Assembly (NCBI GenBank): GCA_965644315.1 | Contig: CBFFRQ010000089.1 | Location: forward strand, 62,001-126,000 | DNA from: Caecitellus pseudoparvulus | Taxonomy: Eukaryota > Bigyra: Bicosoecida | DNA: 64,000 nucleotides | Reading direction: 5' to 3' | In this document: in pieces, positions 50,577-61,385 of the stretch | Layout of the letters: each line of letters begins with the position of its first letter | Position numbering within the stretch: the first letter of the stretch is position 1 | Made by a program: the position numbers and the translations under genes | Notes under the pieces: model-generated | Told to the model about the DNA's origin: nothing | Databases searched by the model: none | What the model saw: the letters and a program-made list of their open reading frames with translations, nothing else

Positions 50577-52478
50577 CTACCTCCCCATGCTCGGCCCAGA
50601 GACGTAGCTCCCCTTCCCCGTCCCTGCCAACCCTGCTCCTGCGTTGAAACAGGGCAGGTCGGGCGGGGGCTCCTCACGCAGCAACAGGGCGTTGGCTGCG
50701 ACACCTGCATGGTTGGCGCTAGATAGGCCCACGACTTTGTGCGCGTTGCGGTGCAGCAGCTGCGCCGCCTTGCGCCTGCGTGCGTTATCGCCGCGTTTCA
50801 CCCGCACGTCCAGAAACGACGCATCCACCTCTGCCCCCCCCGCCAGCCCGGCTGCACCCAGCGTGAAAGCGCCTGCCCTCCCCAGTGCGCCTTCCTGTGT
50901 GCCCCATCGAGACATGCCAGCTTTGCCATGCTGATGCCGCTGTACGTGCTGGCCACAACCTCTCGGGTGGCTATGCGGCGCTCCAACTGCTGCCACACGA
51001 GCTGCTGCTGCCGCCGCCGCCCGCCGGCCCCCCGCCCCGTGACGTGCCACATCGTCTGCCCTACCTTCACCCCGCCTCCACACCTGCGATTCCGTCAAGG
51101 CTGCTGTGCCGCCCTTGCTCACTGCACAGTCCACTCCTGTCAGCGCTGTGGAGGCGGCAGCTGGGCCCATCGCCGCCGCCACACGTGCGCTGCCCACTGT
51201 GCTGCTCAGAGCAGTGGCTGGCAGGATAGCAGCTGTGTACCGTGGGGCCAGGGCAAATCTGCTGCCGGGGGGAGCTGGCGCTGTGAGGTGTGAGGTGGCA
51301 GCTCGCGCCGCGGCGATGGCTGGGTACATGGTTTGCAAAGCCGTGATGCGTTGCAGCCGGGCACGGCGCACTGCAGCCTGGAAGGCGTGGAAGTCAACTG
51401 AGTCACCTGCCACGCGTTGCAGGGGCGCCAACAGACGTGTCACCTGACCTGGGTCGATGCGAGGCATTTCTGGCACGATGTCCCGCAGTGCACGCAGTGA
51501 CTCCTCCTTCTCCCCTGCGTTGAGGGCGCCGATGCGTTGCGGCGGCAGCACCACGCTGAGGGCGTCCCACGCCTCTACCTCATCCAGCAGACACCGCAGT
51601 TCAAATGCCCCCAGCGGGCGCTGGCCTGCGGGACCCCCCTTCAACCCCCCTGTCACGGGGTCAAGCGGCCCGTACTCCGCCACCACGAACAGACGAGCAG
51701 CCGAGCGAGGGTGCTGCACGTGCGGCGGAAAGACGAAATCCATCAGCTGGCCCTCTGACACGCTGCTGCTGCCGCCCTGCGCGACACGTGTCGTGCGCAG
51801 CTCAGCGGCAGCAGCGGCAGAGCGGGCGAACTGCTCCAGCACGGCGCGGGTGCGTTGCAGGCCCTGCTGCGTTACGGGTGCCCAGGCGCAGGTGACATCA
51901 CCTGCATGCTCTCCTTCCGCCAGCCACCCCCGCAGCATCCCCCGCAGTGACTCCCCCCGCCCACTCGCACTGCTGCCCTTGCCACGGGGGCTGCCCTCAC
52001 CCGCCGCTGCCTGGACTGGGCCCAACACGCCCACCAGCACACCCAACGCAGAGACGCCTGCAGTCGAGGCCTTGGTGGATTTGGACGCCTTCTGCTGCGC
52101 AGGTGGGGCGGCAGCGGACGCCAGAGTCAACGCCAACGCGCCTCCGGCAGTGAGAGCATCCAACGCAGCCGGCGCGACACGGCGCAGGCCCACGGCAGAT
52201 GCGTCAGCTGTTCCAGGGCGCTTCTTCGACGCAGCACCCTTTCGAGGTGTTTCAGCTCCATCCTCTGCCTCTTGCACGCACATGGCCTTCAGCAGACGTC
52301 GGGCAGCGGCTCGGTTGCACGCGACGGGCTGGGAGTGCAAAATCCGCAAGCCAGCGTCCAGCAGCCACGCTTCGACGCGTTCGAGGTGCTGCGCGGCAGG
52401 TTCGCTCAGAACCAGAATAGCATCCCGCACTTGGTCGTCTGGCTCCGCTGCGGGGGCGTCGGCTGCCTTGCGAGGCAT
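50577..52478 (-). CDS. Possible NDPK-like and EF-hand-like protein, splicing partly unresolved
   Basis: The ATG at 52478-52476 was chosen because the protein then opens MPRKAADAPAAEPDD and runs into DAILVLSEPAAQHLERVEAW, which resembles the first strand and helix of nucleoside diphosphate kinase folds, though no catalytic His is evident. A second region (VFPPHVQHPRSAARLFVVAEYG) may belong to the same fold. ALRDIVPEMPRIDPGQVTRL followed by DSVDFHAFQAAVRRA looks like a degenerate EF-hand. Near 50880-51083 the likely coding frame changes: QLVWQQLERRIATREVVAST lies in another frame, reached by an intron from 51083 (GTGTGG) to about 51002-51008. A second junction must restore the frame for the conserved-looking tail (EVDASFLDVRVKRGDNARRR) up to the stop at 50577. 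Such mixtures occur in axonemal proteins, but the family is not established. Confidence 0.5.
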   Translation of the reverse strand: MPRKAADAPAAEPDDQVRDAILVLSEPAAQHLERVEAWLLDAGLRILHSQPVACNRAAARRLLKAMCVQEAEDGAETPRKGAASKKRPGTADASAVGLRRVAPAALDALTAGGALALTLASAAAPPAQQKASKSTKASTAGVSALGVLVGVLGPVQAAAGEGSPRGKGSSASGRGESLRGMLRGWLAEGEHAGDVTCAWAPVTQQGLQRTRAVLEQFARSAAAAAELRTTRVAQGGSSSVSEGQLMDFVFPPHVQHPRSAARLFVVAEYGPLDPVTGGLKGGPAGQRPLGAFELRCLLDEVEAWDALSVVLPPQRIGALNAGEKEESLRALRDIVPEMPRIDPGQVTRLLAPLQRVAGDSVDFHAFQAAVRRARLQRITALQTMYPAIAAARAATSHLTAPAPPGSRFALAPRYTAAILPATALSSTVGSARVAAAMGPAAASTALTGVDCAVSKGGTAALTESQVWRRGEGRADDVARHGAGGRRAAAAAAARVAAVGAPHSHPRGCGQHVQRHQHGKAGMSRWGTQEGALGRAGAFTLGAAGLAGGAEVDASFLDVRVKRGDNARRRKAAQLLHRNAHKVVGLSSANHAGVAANALLLREEPPPDLPCFNAGAGLAGTGKGSYVSGPSMGR

Positions 52479-52996
52479 GGGTGGTGGGTTTGCCGCGAGC
52501 AACCAAAAACGCAGTTTCTCCTGGCGTAGCGGCTGAGGATGGGGCTGGTCTGGAGGGCACACGCAAGTCCCTTGCCGCGCATCAAGCCGCTTTCTTTGTT
52601 CAACGTACCTGCCTGATGCGGTGTGGATTGAAAATTGAGCCATTGAAGTTGTGTATTGCAAGATATGCGGCGTGTACCGGCGAAGACTAACAGCGTATCC
52701 TCACCATATCTCTGCTCTATGGCACGAATGAGTTTGTGTCTTGTTAAATCCACGTATCACCGAAGCAGCATTGGCTTGCACTCACATGCACACTTGAGTC
52801 CTTGCCCCTCACCTCATGGGTCCTGATTCGCATCGCTTCACGCTTCCCAGACGGCCTCCACTTCTGGCGCGCCGCACGGCAGTCACGCCGCGGCCTCAAA
52901 ATCGCGCCGCACACACGACACCCCGTCCGCCACGCAGCACCCCTCTCGCCTCCTTCGCACGCCTGTTCCGAGCCATTGGCGACCTTGTCAGCAGGC
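52479..52996. promoter_or_regulatory. Divergent upstream region
   Basis: 518 bp between the start codons of the minus-strand gene ending at 50577 and the plus-strand NEMP-like gene. The part near 52650-52790 is AT-richer. No core promoter motif was recognised. Confidence 0.4.
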
Positions 52997-54844
52997 ATGC
53001 TGGCTCGTGCAGCCCTCCTCGCTGCGGCGTGTGCCGTGGCTGTCGCTGGGCAGGCGCTCACCCCCGCCACCTGTGACGGCGCCACGCTCACCCTGCCCAG
53101 CGGCACCGACATCACCTTCACGCCCGATGCTGTTCCGACCCTGCGGGAGGTGTTCAGCGTCCGCTCCCTGGCCGAACTGAAGCGGGTGGTGGGGGGTGGC
53201 TTGCTGGCGCACCTGCCTCGGGCGTGGGCTGCAGTGCAGTTGGAAGGGCCGCGGGGCAGCACGCTGCGGGTGCGCTGGGGCAGCCTGCTGCATGCAGAGG
53301 ATGTGTGGGTGTCCTTGTTTCCCCGGCGGCGGCAGCTGCCCGCGCTGGCGCCGGCGGTGGCGCCCGGCGCAAGTGCCCAGAGGTTGGTTGTGACAGTGAC
53401 GGCGCCGCCAGGGGAGGGGGCTGTGGCGGTGCGCTGCACACAGGTGCCTGTGTCTTGGAAGTATGTGGGTTTGTTTGCAGGGGGCATGTTCATGTTCCTC
53501 TTCGCCGAGGGGCTCGCAGAGAACGCCCTCTTTTACTACAGCACAGGTGAGCGGCGTGGCGGCAAGCAATTTCCGCGCCACGCCGTGACACTTGCACGCC
53601 CGCTTCCTGCACAGGCACTGCGCTGGGTGCGCTGCTGTCCATCGTCCTCCTCGCGTACATGTTGTATCGGAACCGGAAGTCCCCCCTCGTGGCAGGCACG
53701 GTGGGCTTGTCTGCCTTCACCGCCGGCGCTGCTGCGTTGTTTGGCGAGGGCAGCCCCTCCGCCGCGCTGCTGCGCCTGCTGGCCCAGGAGAACGTGCAGC
53801 TGGTGGCGGGGGCTTGGTTGGGCCTGTCTTGTCTCCTCACCCTGGCACTGCTGTACTACTACGGCCCCCCCCAGGCTCCCCGCACTCAGACGTTGCTGCG
53901 CCTCAGCATTCGCCTGCTGGGGCTGGCGGTGGCGGCGTGTGGCTTCAGCACGCCGGCAGGGGCGTTGGCGGGGGCAGCTGTCTGCCTGCTGCTGTACACG
54001 CTACGTATGGTGGGTCTCTTTGTCTGGTTGGGGCTCTTCACCGTCCTGCGCCTGCTGGGCTGCGTCAACGCGTATTACGAGTACTGCACCTGCTGCCTGC
54101 CGCGGCACCGCTTCCGCAGCGTGGCGGAGGCTGATGCATTGACGGAACGCGTCACTCGGGAGAGCCTGCAGGCACTGCGGGCGGAGTTCGAGGCCAACTT
54201 CGGGTGCGTCACGTGGTGCGCGTCGCCCCCCCCCCCCCCGCACACCCCCTGACCCCCCCTCGCACCCCCTCTCTGCGCAGCAAGTGGGCAGGGCGCCTGA
54301 GTGACCAGGCGCTGGAGCGAGTGACGTCAGTGCTGCTGGCAGGCAAGCCCATGGTGGATCCGGCCGTGTTCCTGGAGGAGTCAACCATTGGTGCGTTGCA
54401 CGCCGACTGTCGTCACCGCAACTGGGCCGCAACACCCCCCCCCTCTCCGCCCCTGCAGATGTAGACGAGAACGGCTACTTGCTGCGCACAGACGAGATCC
54501 ACTCTGATGCGGAGATGATCGCGTCCATGCGCCGGCAAGAGGCGCTGCACGCAGCAGAGGACGCCGCCGCCGCCGCCGCTCGGCCGTATGCGGAGGGCTT
54601 CGACACGCCGACGAGTCAGTACAGCGTGGCGCGGTACCGCAGCATGTCTGCGTCACGGCAGAGTGTGTTTTCGTCGGGGGGCCGGGCGCGCAGTGGTGGG
54701 CGGGGGCGGGCAGGCGTCCTGCCGCGGCCACGGGGGGGTGCCGATATCGTGCCACCCCCCCCGCCGTCTTTCTCTGGCAGCGCCACGCCAGAGGGGGGGC
54801 CAGACCACTACGGGCAGGGGTTGCTGGGGCTGTCGCCACAGTGA
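52997..54844 (+). CDS. NEMP-family (nuclear envelope integral membrane) protein
   Basis: Join 52997-53546, 53615-54203, 54281-54390, 54459-54844 (544 residues). Introns of 68, 77 and 68 nt have GTGAGC, GTGCGT and GTGCGT donors and CAG acceptors, with phases 1, 2 and 1 that agree. The start gives a signal peptide (ARAALLAAACAVAVAGQA). A lumenal domain of about 150 residues is followed by the family core: VGLFAGGMFMFLFAEGLAEN, then ALFYYSTG joined across intron 1 to TALGALLSIVLLAYMLYRNR, and three further spans (for example LLGLAVAACGFSTPAGALAG). Exons 3-4 encode the nucleoplasmic part (KWAGRLSDQALERVTSVLLA; VDENGYLLRTDEIHSDAEM) and a Gly/Arg-rich tail. Animal NEMP1 and plant PNET proteins sit in the inner nuclear membrane and bind Ran or stiffen the envelope. 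The longer tail of this one is not known in those. Confidence 0.8.
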
Positions 54845-55050
54845 GCTCCCTGTAGCAATGTGCACATCCTGAAGAAAATGCAAAACAACACGCCTCACAC
54901 CACTGCTTCGGCGTGTGGGAGGCGCTTGGGCGTGGCACGGCCTGCGACGGCGTTGGCGTTTCGCTGCACACCCCTCCCGCGCGGGCGTGTGCCCGTCCGC
55001 GCGACCGGCGCAAACTTGGCACGGACTGACGACCCCCTGACACATACAGC

Positions 55051-58000
55051 ATGCCAGACTCCGCCGCCCGGCGAGGCGGCGGCGGCCCCCTGCGGCGGGG
55101 CGGCAGCGACCTCTCACGCCACAGCAGCCATCGCAGCGACCAGTCTGCGGCCAGCGGCGGCCAATCGGACGGCGGCGTGGAGCTGGGCGACCTGGCCAAG
55201 CAAGGCAAAAGCCACAGTTTGAAGGACATGGGCGCGTCTGTCGCCTCCACCAGCACAGGGCCAGGCTCCGCCGCAAGCGACGCGCCGTGCGTGGACAGCG
55301 TTTTCCGCAAGCCGCACAGGCCCGTCTCACGCGAGCCCCACGCCCCTTCCCCACAGGACGGCAACGCGGCCACCCCCCAAGCGCTCTGTGGCCCAGCGCC
55401 AAATTCAAATCCTGCGGCGCACGCGCGCTGACGTGGACGCCATGGCGGTGCTGGCGTTTCTCGGCGTGGCGCTCATGGTGCTGCAGCACGAAGTGGGCTG
55501 GGCCCTGAACACGCAGGTGGGCACACGGGGGCAGTTCTGCCCCCCCTCCACCGCCAACATCTTCCACCTGTCCGACGTGGAGGTGTTGGAGGTGCGCGCG
55601 GCGGCGGCAGCGGCGGCAGGCAACGACTCTTCCTCTGCGTTGGCGGGCGTCACGCTGTGTGACCCGCGCACCGCCGCCAGCATGTGGCCGCAGCGCAGGG
55701 GCGTGCAGGAGCTGGACGTCATTCGGGCAGGCATCACACTCACCACGCTGGGGGCGCTGGTCAGCCTGCTGCGTTTCTACAACGCACAGCTCGCCTTCGC
55801 CCGCACACGTGGCCTGGTGCCCTCCGCCACCACCCTGCCCACCTCCGACCTCTGGTGGGCGTTTCTCGCCGAGGCTGCGTTGTTGGCAGTGCACGTGTTC
55901 CCAGGTGTGAACCGTGTGGCCACTGCCGACGGCGGGCCAGTGCTGTACATCGTGCTGTGTCTGGCCATGTTCGGGCGCCTGTGGCTGGTGCTGCGCGTCG
56001 TGCGTTACCACTCCCGCCTCAACTCCTCCGACGGGCGTTTCATCGGGTCCTTGACCAGTGTCGAGTTCGACACGCCCTTCATCCTGAAAACCGTCCTGAA
56101 ACAGGCGCCTCTGCCCTTCATGCTGGTCAGTCTGGCCACGCTGCTGCTAGTGACTGCCTATGCGCTGGCCATGATTGAGAGCCTCACCTGCGCGTATTAC
56201 GCCGACCTCCAGTGCCAGCCCCTCAGCCTCCTGGACGCCTTGTGGCTGCTGGTCGTGACGGTGCTCACCGTCGGCTACGGCGACGTGGTGCCCTCCACCG
56301 ACGCCGGCCGCCTCGTCGCCATCCTCGGCGGCCTCACCGGCACCCTCATCACCGCCGTCACCATCGCCCTCACCACGGAGTACTTGCAAATGAGCCGCTC
56401 AGAGAGCAAGGTCGTCGCCTTCCTCAGCAAGCACGCCCTGCGCCAGCGCCTGCGCCACACCGCCGCCACGGTGCTGCAGGCGGCGTTTCGCGCCAGCAGG
56501 CTGCCTGATGCGTTACACGCCGCCAGCCACGTGGACGCAGATCCACGTGTGGCAGGCGCAGTGCTGGTGGCTGCGACGGCTTCCTGCGCTGGCGGTGGGC
56601 AGGCGCTGCCGTTGGCGCTGCGCCTGGAGTGTGTGCCGGGGGTGGAGGGGCTAGGGGGGTGTGACCCCCCCCACCACACCCCTCCCGCCATCGCCCCCCT
56701 GCCCAGCGCACCCCCCCCCAAGGGCACCAGCGCACGCGCCCCCCCTCCCCCCGGCACTCTCCTGCTCATGCAAGCACCAGTGCAAGTGCAGACGCTGCTG
56801 CAGCCTCTGGCGGCGTTGCTGGGAGGGGGCTCGGCACCCCCCCCCTCGTCCACCACCAAGGGGGGGGGTGCCTGGACCACCTCTGGGGCCCCTGCACCCC
56901 CCGCCCAGCTCACAGCGGAGCCGGACCCCGCCGCATGGGCGCAGGCGGCGGGGTCCGGCGTCGCAGCTGCCGCCGCCACCTCTGCTGCAGTGCTGGCCAG
57001 TTGGGTGGCTGGTTTGACGGCTGCTGCGTTGCCGTGGGAGGGGCGGCGTGACTCGTCCTCCCGCCGACCCCCTCCGCGTTTCCTGGTGCGGGGAACAGTG
57101 GTGCCCACACGGGGCCTCGGGTGTTCCGGCTGGTGCTGGGGTGTGTTCCGGTGCTGTGACGCCCCAGCTCGCGATGAGGCTGCCCTCGTCGCCGCAGCCA
57201 ACGCCGCGCTGACGCCGCACCTGGCGTCAGCCTTCACAGCCGCCATGGGGGGTGGGCCCACCCCCACCGCCTGTGCCCAGGGAGTCACCAGCGCCCTGGC
57301 CGCAGCGGCGCGCCTGCCTGCGGGTGCGGGTGACGTGGAGGAGCTGTGCGCAGCAGCGCCGTATGGGGGGGTGTTGGGGGGGGGTGGCGCCACCGTGCCC
57401 CCCGCCCTGCTCCTGCCCCTCCTGCGGTGCACCCCCTCAGCCGACGGCGCCCTGCTCCTGGCGCATCCGGGGGACGTCGCGGGGCCCAGTGTAGCGCAGC
57501 AGATCGGCGGCGCCGGTGTCCTGGCCCAGTTCAAAGCGGCCTGTGCCCATGCAGGGCTGCTGGCGGAGGGGGGGGGGGGCAGCCTGTCGCCCTCGGAGGC
57601 GCTGGGCACATCAAGTGCACATCACTTGCCTCCCCGGCGTGCCTCCAGCGGACAGAACGTGCTGGGGGGCGGCGGTGTGGCGCTGGCGTTTGACGCGGGG
57701 CTGGTGGGGGGGAGGGGCCAGCGGTGGCGGGGGGGGTCCGACCCCCCTCCATCCCCCCCCACGCCCCCGTCTCCCCCAGTCTGCTGTCCCCCCGAGGGGC
57801 GGAGGGGGACGCCAGCCCCTCCCCCCAGGGGGCCCTTCTTCGGCGCCTATCCTCCTCCCTGCGGTGGCTGACGTCAGGGGGGGGGAGCGACGAGGAGGAG
57901 GAGGAGGAGGGGGGTGGCGTGCCCCCCCCCCCCTCCTCCGCCGTGTCCCCCCTCCGCCGGGCCTCGGGCAAGGCCTCCTCCCGCTGGGGCCTGGCTGTGG

Positions 58001-59193
58001 CGGCGCCGTCATCTACCCCCACTGCGGCGGCAGGGGGGTCGGCACCCCCCCCTGCATCCGGCTCCGGCACCCCCCCTCCCGCACCCCTGGCAGCCCCCTC
58101 AGAGCACGTCGTGCTAGCCGTGGACCCCCGTGAAGTCACGGCCCGCCTGGGGTGCTGCTCGCGCCTGGGGCTCTGGTGCACGCTGCAGCGCCTGAAACGC
58201 ACCAGGGCAGCTGCCAGCGCTGACCTGTTCAGCACCCTGAACGCCTTTCGGCAGCTGCGACGTGCCGCCGCCTCGTTCGAGGGCAAGGACAGCGTCGACC
58301 GCCAGCTGACGTTGCTGGAGACGCTGGAGGTGAATGTGGAGGCCATCCAGGAGTCACTGGATGCGGTGGCGGCGTCAGTGGCCGCCAGGGGGGGCGGAGG
58401 GGGGGGCAACCCACCACCGCCGCCTCGTCGCCCGGGGCCACCCCCCCCCTCCGGCGGACCCGACGGGGGGGGTGGCCCCGGGCCCATGCCTGCTGTGCGG
58501 GACGTCACCGTCAGCACCGCCTCTGTGGGCGACTCCAAGTCGGGGCCGTTGCTGTCCCAGCGCACTCTCAGCGTGGACGATGGCCCTGCGCCGCTGAAGA
58601 GCACCCTGGCTCTGTTCGGGGGTCCTGCGGCGGGGGGGCGAGGTCACGCCCCCGCCCCCAGTGGCGGAGGGGGGCGTGGGCGCCGCTCCTCTGTCGCCGT
58701 CGCACTGCGACGAGCTCGCAGCAACCTGTTCGAGGGACTGACTGGCGCCGGCGAAGCAGAGGGCGGGGGCAGTGCTGAGGCGGATGTGGCCCTGCCCACT
58801 GCCCCCCCCTCCTCCGCAGGTGCAGGGGGTGAGGGGGGGGGTGACAGCACGCCTGCCTCACCCTCCCGCTTCCGGCGCCTGACCCGCGCAGCGCTGAGCT
58901 CCACCTCCGCTGCCACCATCATGACGGGAGGGGGGGGTGCCGGGTCGGTGGGGGGGGCCTCCCCACGTCGCCGCGACGCACCAGCAGCGCCACCCCGCCG
59001 AACCTCCGCCCCGGCGCCAGCGGAAGACCCAAGCATGGCGCGCCTGCTGGCCCTCGTAGGGGCACTGTCACACGACATGGCGGGGCTTTCGTCCAGCGTG
59101 GAGGGGGGCCTGGCCGCGGTGCGCCGTCGGCTTGACTCGCTGGAGGCTGACGTGGCGGACCTGCGCAACGCAGGCCGCACGCGAGAGGCTTGA
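55051..59193 (+). CDS. SK-type calcium-activated potassium channel with an interrupted calmodulin-binding region
   Basis: Proposed join 55051-55286, 55357-57723, 57780-59193 (1338 residues). Introns are 70 nt (GTGCGT/CCACAG) and 56 nt (GTGGCG/CCCCAG), both phase 2. A Ser/Gly-rich N terminus precedes S1 (AVLAFLGVALMVL, near residue 109). S2-S4 follow, then RYHSRLNSSDGRFIGSLTSV and FDTPFILKTVLKQ, which match the SK S4-S5 linker. The pore is LLDALWLLVVTVLTVGYGDV (GYG near 385-387) and S6 ends at TTEYLQM. The first half of the calmodulin-binding domain is FLSKHALRQRLRHTAATVLQ (about 430-465). The second half (DLFSTLNAFRQLRRAAASFE, then ETLEVNVEAIQESLDAVAAS) appears near 1016, about 545 residues later, instead of shortly after. 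A C-terminal coiled coil ends the chain. Undetected in-frame introns in the G/C-run region could shorten the insertion; the 57724-57779 intron is the weaker join. Confidence 0.75.
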
Positions 59194-59299
59194 TCCCGGC
59201 ACAATGCAGCGACACGGTAGTGCACGCCCAGGGGCCATGGAAGTGCAGGGGTAAGGATACACTGGATAGCGCGAACTTCAGTGTGCGCCCGGTGCAGCC

Positions 59300-60346
59300 A
59301 TGCTCAGGCTCGCTTTGCGACGCCGTGAGGTGCGGAAACTGGTCCTGCCTCGCCTGCCGCCACGCGCTGCCCTGAGCACGGCAGCCATGACGGCACACGT
59401 GGCTGCCCGGGTGCTGAACGTGCCACTCAATGCCTCAGCGGCCCAGGTGAAGCAAGCCTTCATCGTCCTGGCGCACGAAACACACCCTGACAGAGGAGGC
59501 TCCGCAGCGGCCTTTGCCCGTGTGCGGGAAGCACACGACACGCTGCGCCAGCGCACCAGGCGGCCCGCTGCCAGCCACAATGACAAGGCGCCGCCCGACG
59601 AAGACGCCTTTTCCTTTGGCGAGTTGGGCCTGGCTGGCATGGTGCGTGCAGGGCGGCTGCAGGCGGCGCTGCAGTACTGGCAAGCACTGCTGGCGGGGGG
59701 CGGCGCAGTGGACCATGACACAGTCATTGGCGCAGTGGAACTGTACACTGCACTGCCGTCGGCGGGCGGCCTGCAGGCAGCGGCAGGGCATTTCAAGGAC
59801 CTGGCGTTGGAGGGGCGTTTCTCGGGGGGTGGGCGGCTCACCAGTGCTGCGCTGCTGACGCATGAACAGGGCGGCACAGGCGTGTCCACTGGCAGCGGCG
59901 GGGTGGCTGCCTCCGGCCCTGGTGGGCCCACCCCCCGCGTGCGCCGACCAGACGGCGTGCACACCCGTGGGCGTGCAGTGCCACCAGCCCGCAGGGAGCA
60001 TGCGGCGCACGTGGTGGAAGGTTGGGATGCTTGGGGGGGGGCACCCACGCCTGGGCCGGGCCTGGGGGCTGGGGCCAGCCAGAGCAGTGCAGAGGCAGGG
60101 GCCAGTGTGGAGCCAGTGCGGGGGCCTGGGCTGTGGGAGGGCGGCGACACGGCGTCAGGTGCCCGGGCAGCCTATGACGAGTTGCTGTGGGCGGCGGCGG
60201 AAGCCGAGGACATGGGCGTCGTGTTGAGCGCCATCGAAGACATGGCTGATTTGGGCATCAAACCTTCACTTGCGCTGTGCGAGGAGAAGCTGTTCACGTT
60301 CTTCCCCTCTCCGCAACGGGAGGGCGGCGGCGGGTCAACGCGGTAA
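59300..60346 (+). CDS. J-domain protein with PPR-like repeats, probably mitochondrial
   Basis: Single exon of 348 residues; the ATG at 59300 lies 106 bp after the preceding stop. The N terminus (MLRLALRRREVRKLVLPRLP) is Arg-rich, amphipathic and free of acidic residues, as in mitochondrial presequences. Residues about 33-90 form a J domain with the HPD triad at 62-64 (AHETHPDRGGSAAAFARVRE); the triad stimulates Hsp70 ATPase. About 105-165 (LAGMVRAGRLQAALQYWQAL) and 295-335 (ARAAYDELLWAAAEAEDMGV; DLGIKPSLALCEE) read like pentatricopeptide-type helical pairs with the usual LGIKPS turn, separated by a Gly/Pro-rich linker. PPR modules bind organelle RNA. A co-chaperone linked to RNA-binding repeats is plausible, but the repeat call is by eye. 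Confidence 0.75.
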   Translation: MLRLALRRREVRKLVLPRLPPRAALSTAAMTAHVAARVLNVPLNASAAQVKQAFIVLAHETHPDRGGSAAAFARVREAHDTLRQRTRRPAASHNDKAPPDEDAFSFGELGLAGMVRAGRLQAALQYWQALLAGGGAVDHDTVIGAVELYTALPSAGGLQAAAGHFKDLALEGRFSGGGRLTSAALLTHEQGGTGVSTGSGGVAASGPGGPTPRVRRPDGVHTRGRAVPPARREHAAHVVEGWDAWGGAPTPGPGLGAGASQSSAEAGASVEPVRGPGLWEGGDTASGARAAYDELLWAAAEAEDMGVVLSAIEDMADLGIKPSLALCEEKLFTFFPSPQREGGGGSTR

Positions 60347-60501
60347 CGCGGCGGCAGCGCAGTTCGCCACCTACACCAATTCAGCGCTGCACACGTAGCA
60401 CAGCGTGGCGCATGCCCCTGCTTCATGCGCACCAAGCTTTCCTTGCTGAGTGATTCCCCTCTCTAGCAGTCGTTGGGCCTGCTCGAAGCGCTGTGCAAGC
60501 C

Positions 60502-61352
60502 ATGGCGGCAGCGCAAGACACGCCCACCACTGGCTTGGCAGTCCTTCACCCAGTGCACGGTGCGTTACGCCACGAACGGGCGCAGGCCATGCTGAAGATG
60601 CGCCGCACCCACATGCTCGTATTGCCCCCCCACAGTGGAGGTGTGTCTTCGAGCCAGCAGCACGGCTGCGCCGGGTGCCGTCACCTCAGTCATCACCGGC
60701 CTGCTGGAAAGCAGCGACACGCCCATTCAAGCTGGTATGAGCCGGCACAGGGAGTGCACAGTGCTTTTATGCTGTGACAGACTCATGCTCTCCCACAGGC
60801 AAGCTTGACGTGAGCCAGGACGAGCAGCTGGCCCCGCACGTTGCGTGGGCGCATGTGGACTTGCCAGGTGAGCAGGGCGCCCGTTTGAGGACGCCACACA
60901 GTACAGAGTGCAGATCTAAGTCCCATCTGCCCTGCAGATGACGTGCCATCAAGTGGACTACCGACCTACCTCGCTGAATTCCACGTGCACGTGTTTCACC
61001 TGGACACAGTGAGTGTTTGGCATTCCTGGCGTTGGCGCTCGATTTCCGCAGCGGCACCTCGCCATGGCTTGCAGGAAGGCATGACGCACGAGGAGGCGGA
61101 CGGGGAGGACGCCGTATCGGCCTGTGCACAGTGGACTCTGCCCTCCTCCGACATGGTGGGGTTGTGGGACAGGTGTGTCGTCCTCGCTGCGTGGCGCCTG
61201 GCCGCGCAGTCAGACACGCTCCTCGCGCCGCCCGCCGCAGTCTTGTGCTGGAGCCTGGCATCAAGGCGCGCTTGCTTCACTCTGCCACCACTGGTCTGTT
61301 GTTCAGCTCTGCTGGCGTGGACACCTCCATCATCGCGTGGAACCGAGTGGTG

Positions 61353-61385
<33 letters not shown>

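Noticed and set aside
54653-57609. Long minus-strand frames opposite the NEMP and SK genes (54653-56011 and 56275-57609)
   Set aside because: They are shadows of GC-rich sense coding sequence. The sense strand contains the pore motif and SK linker.
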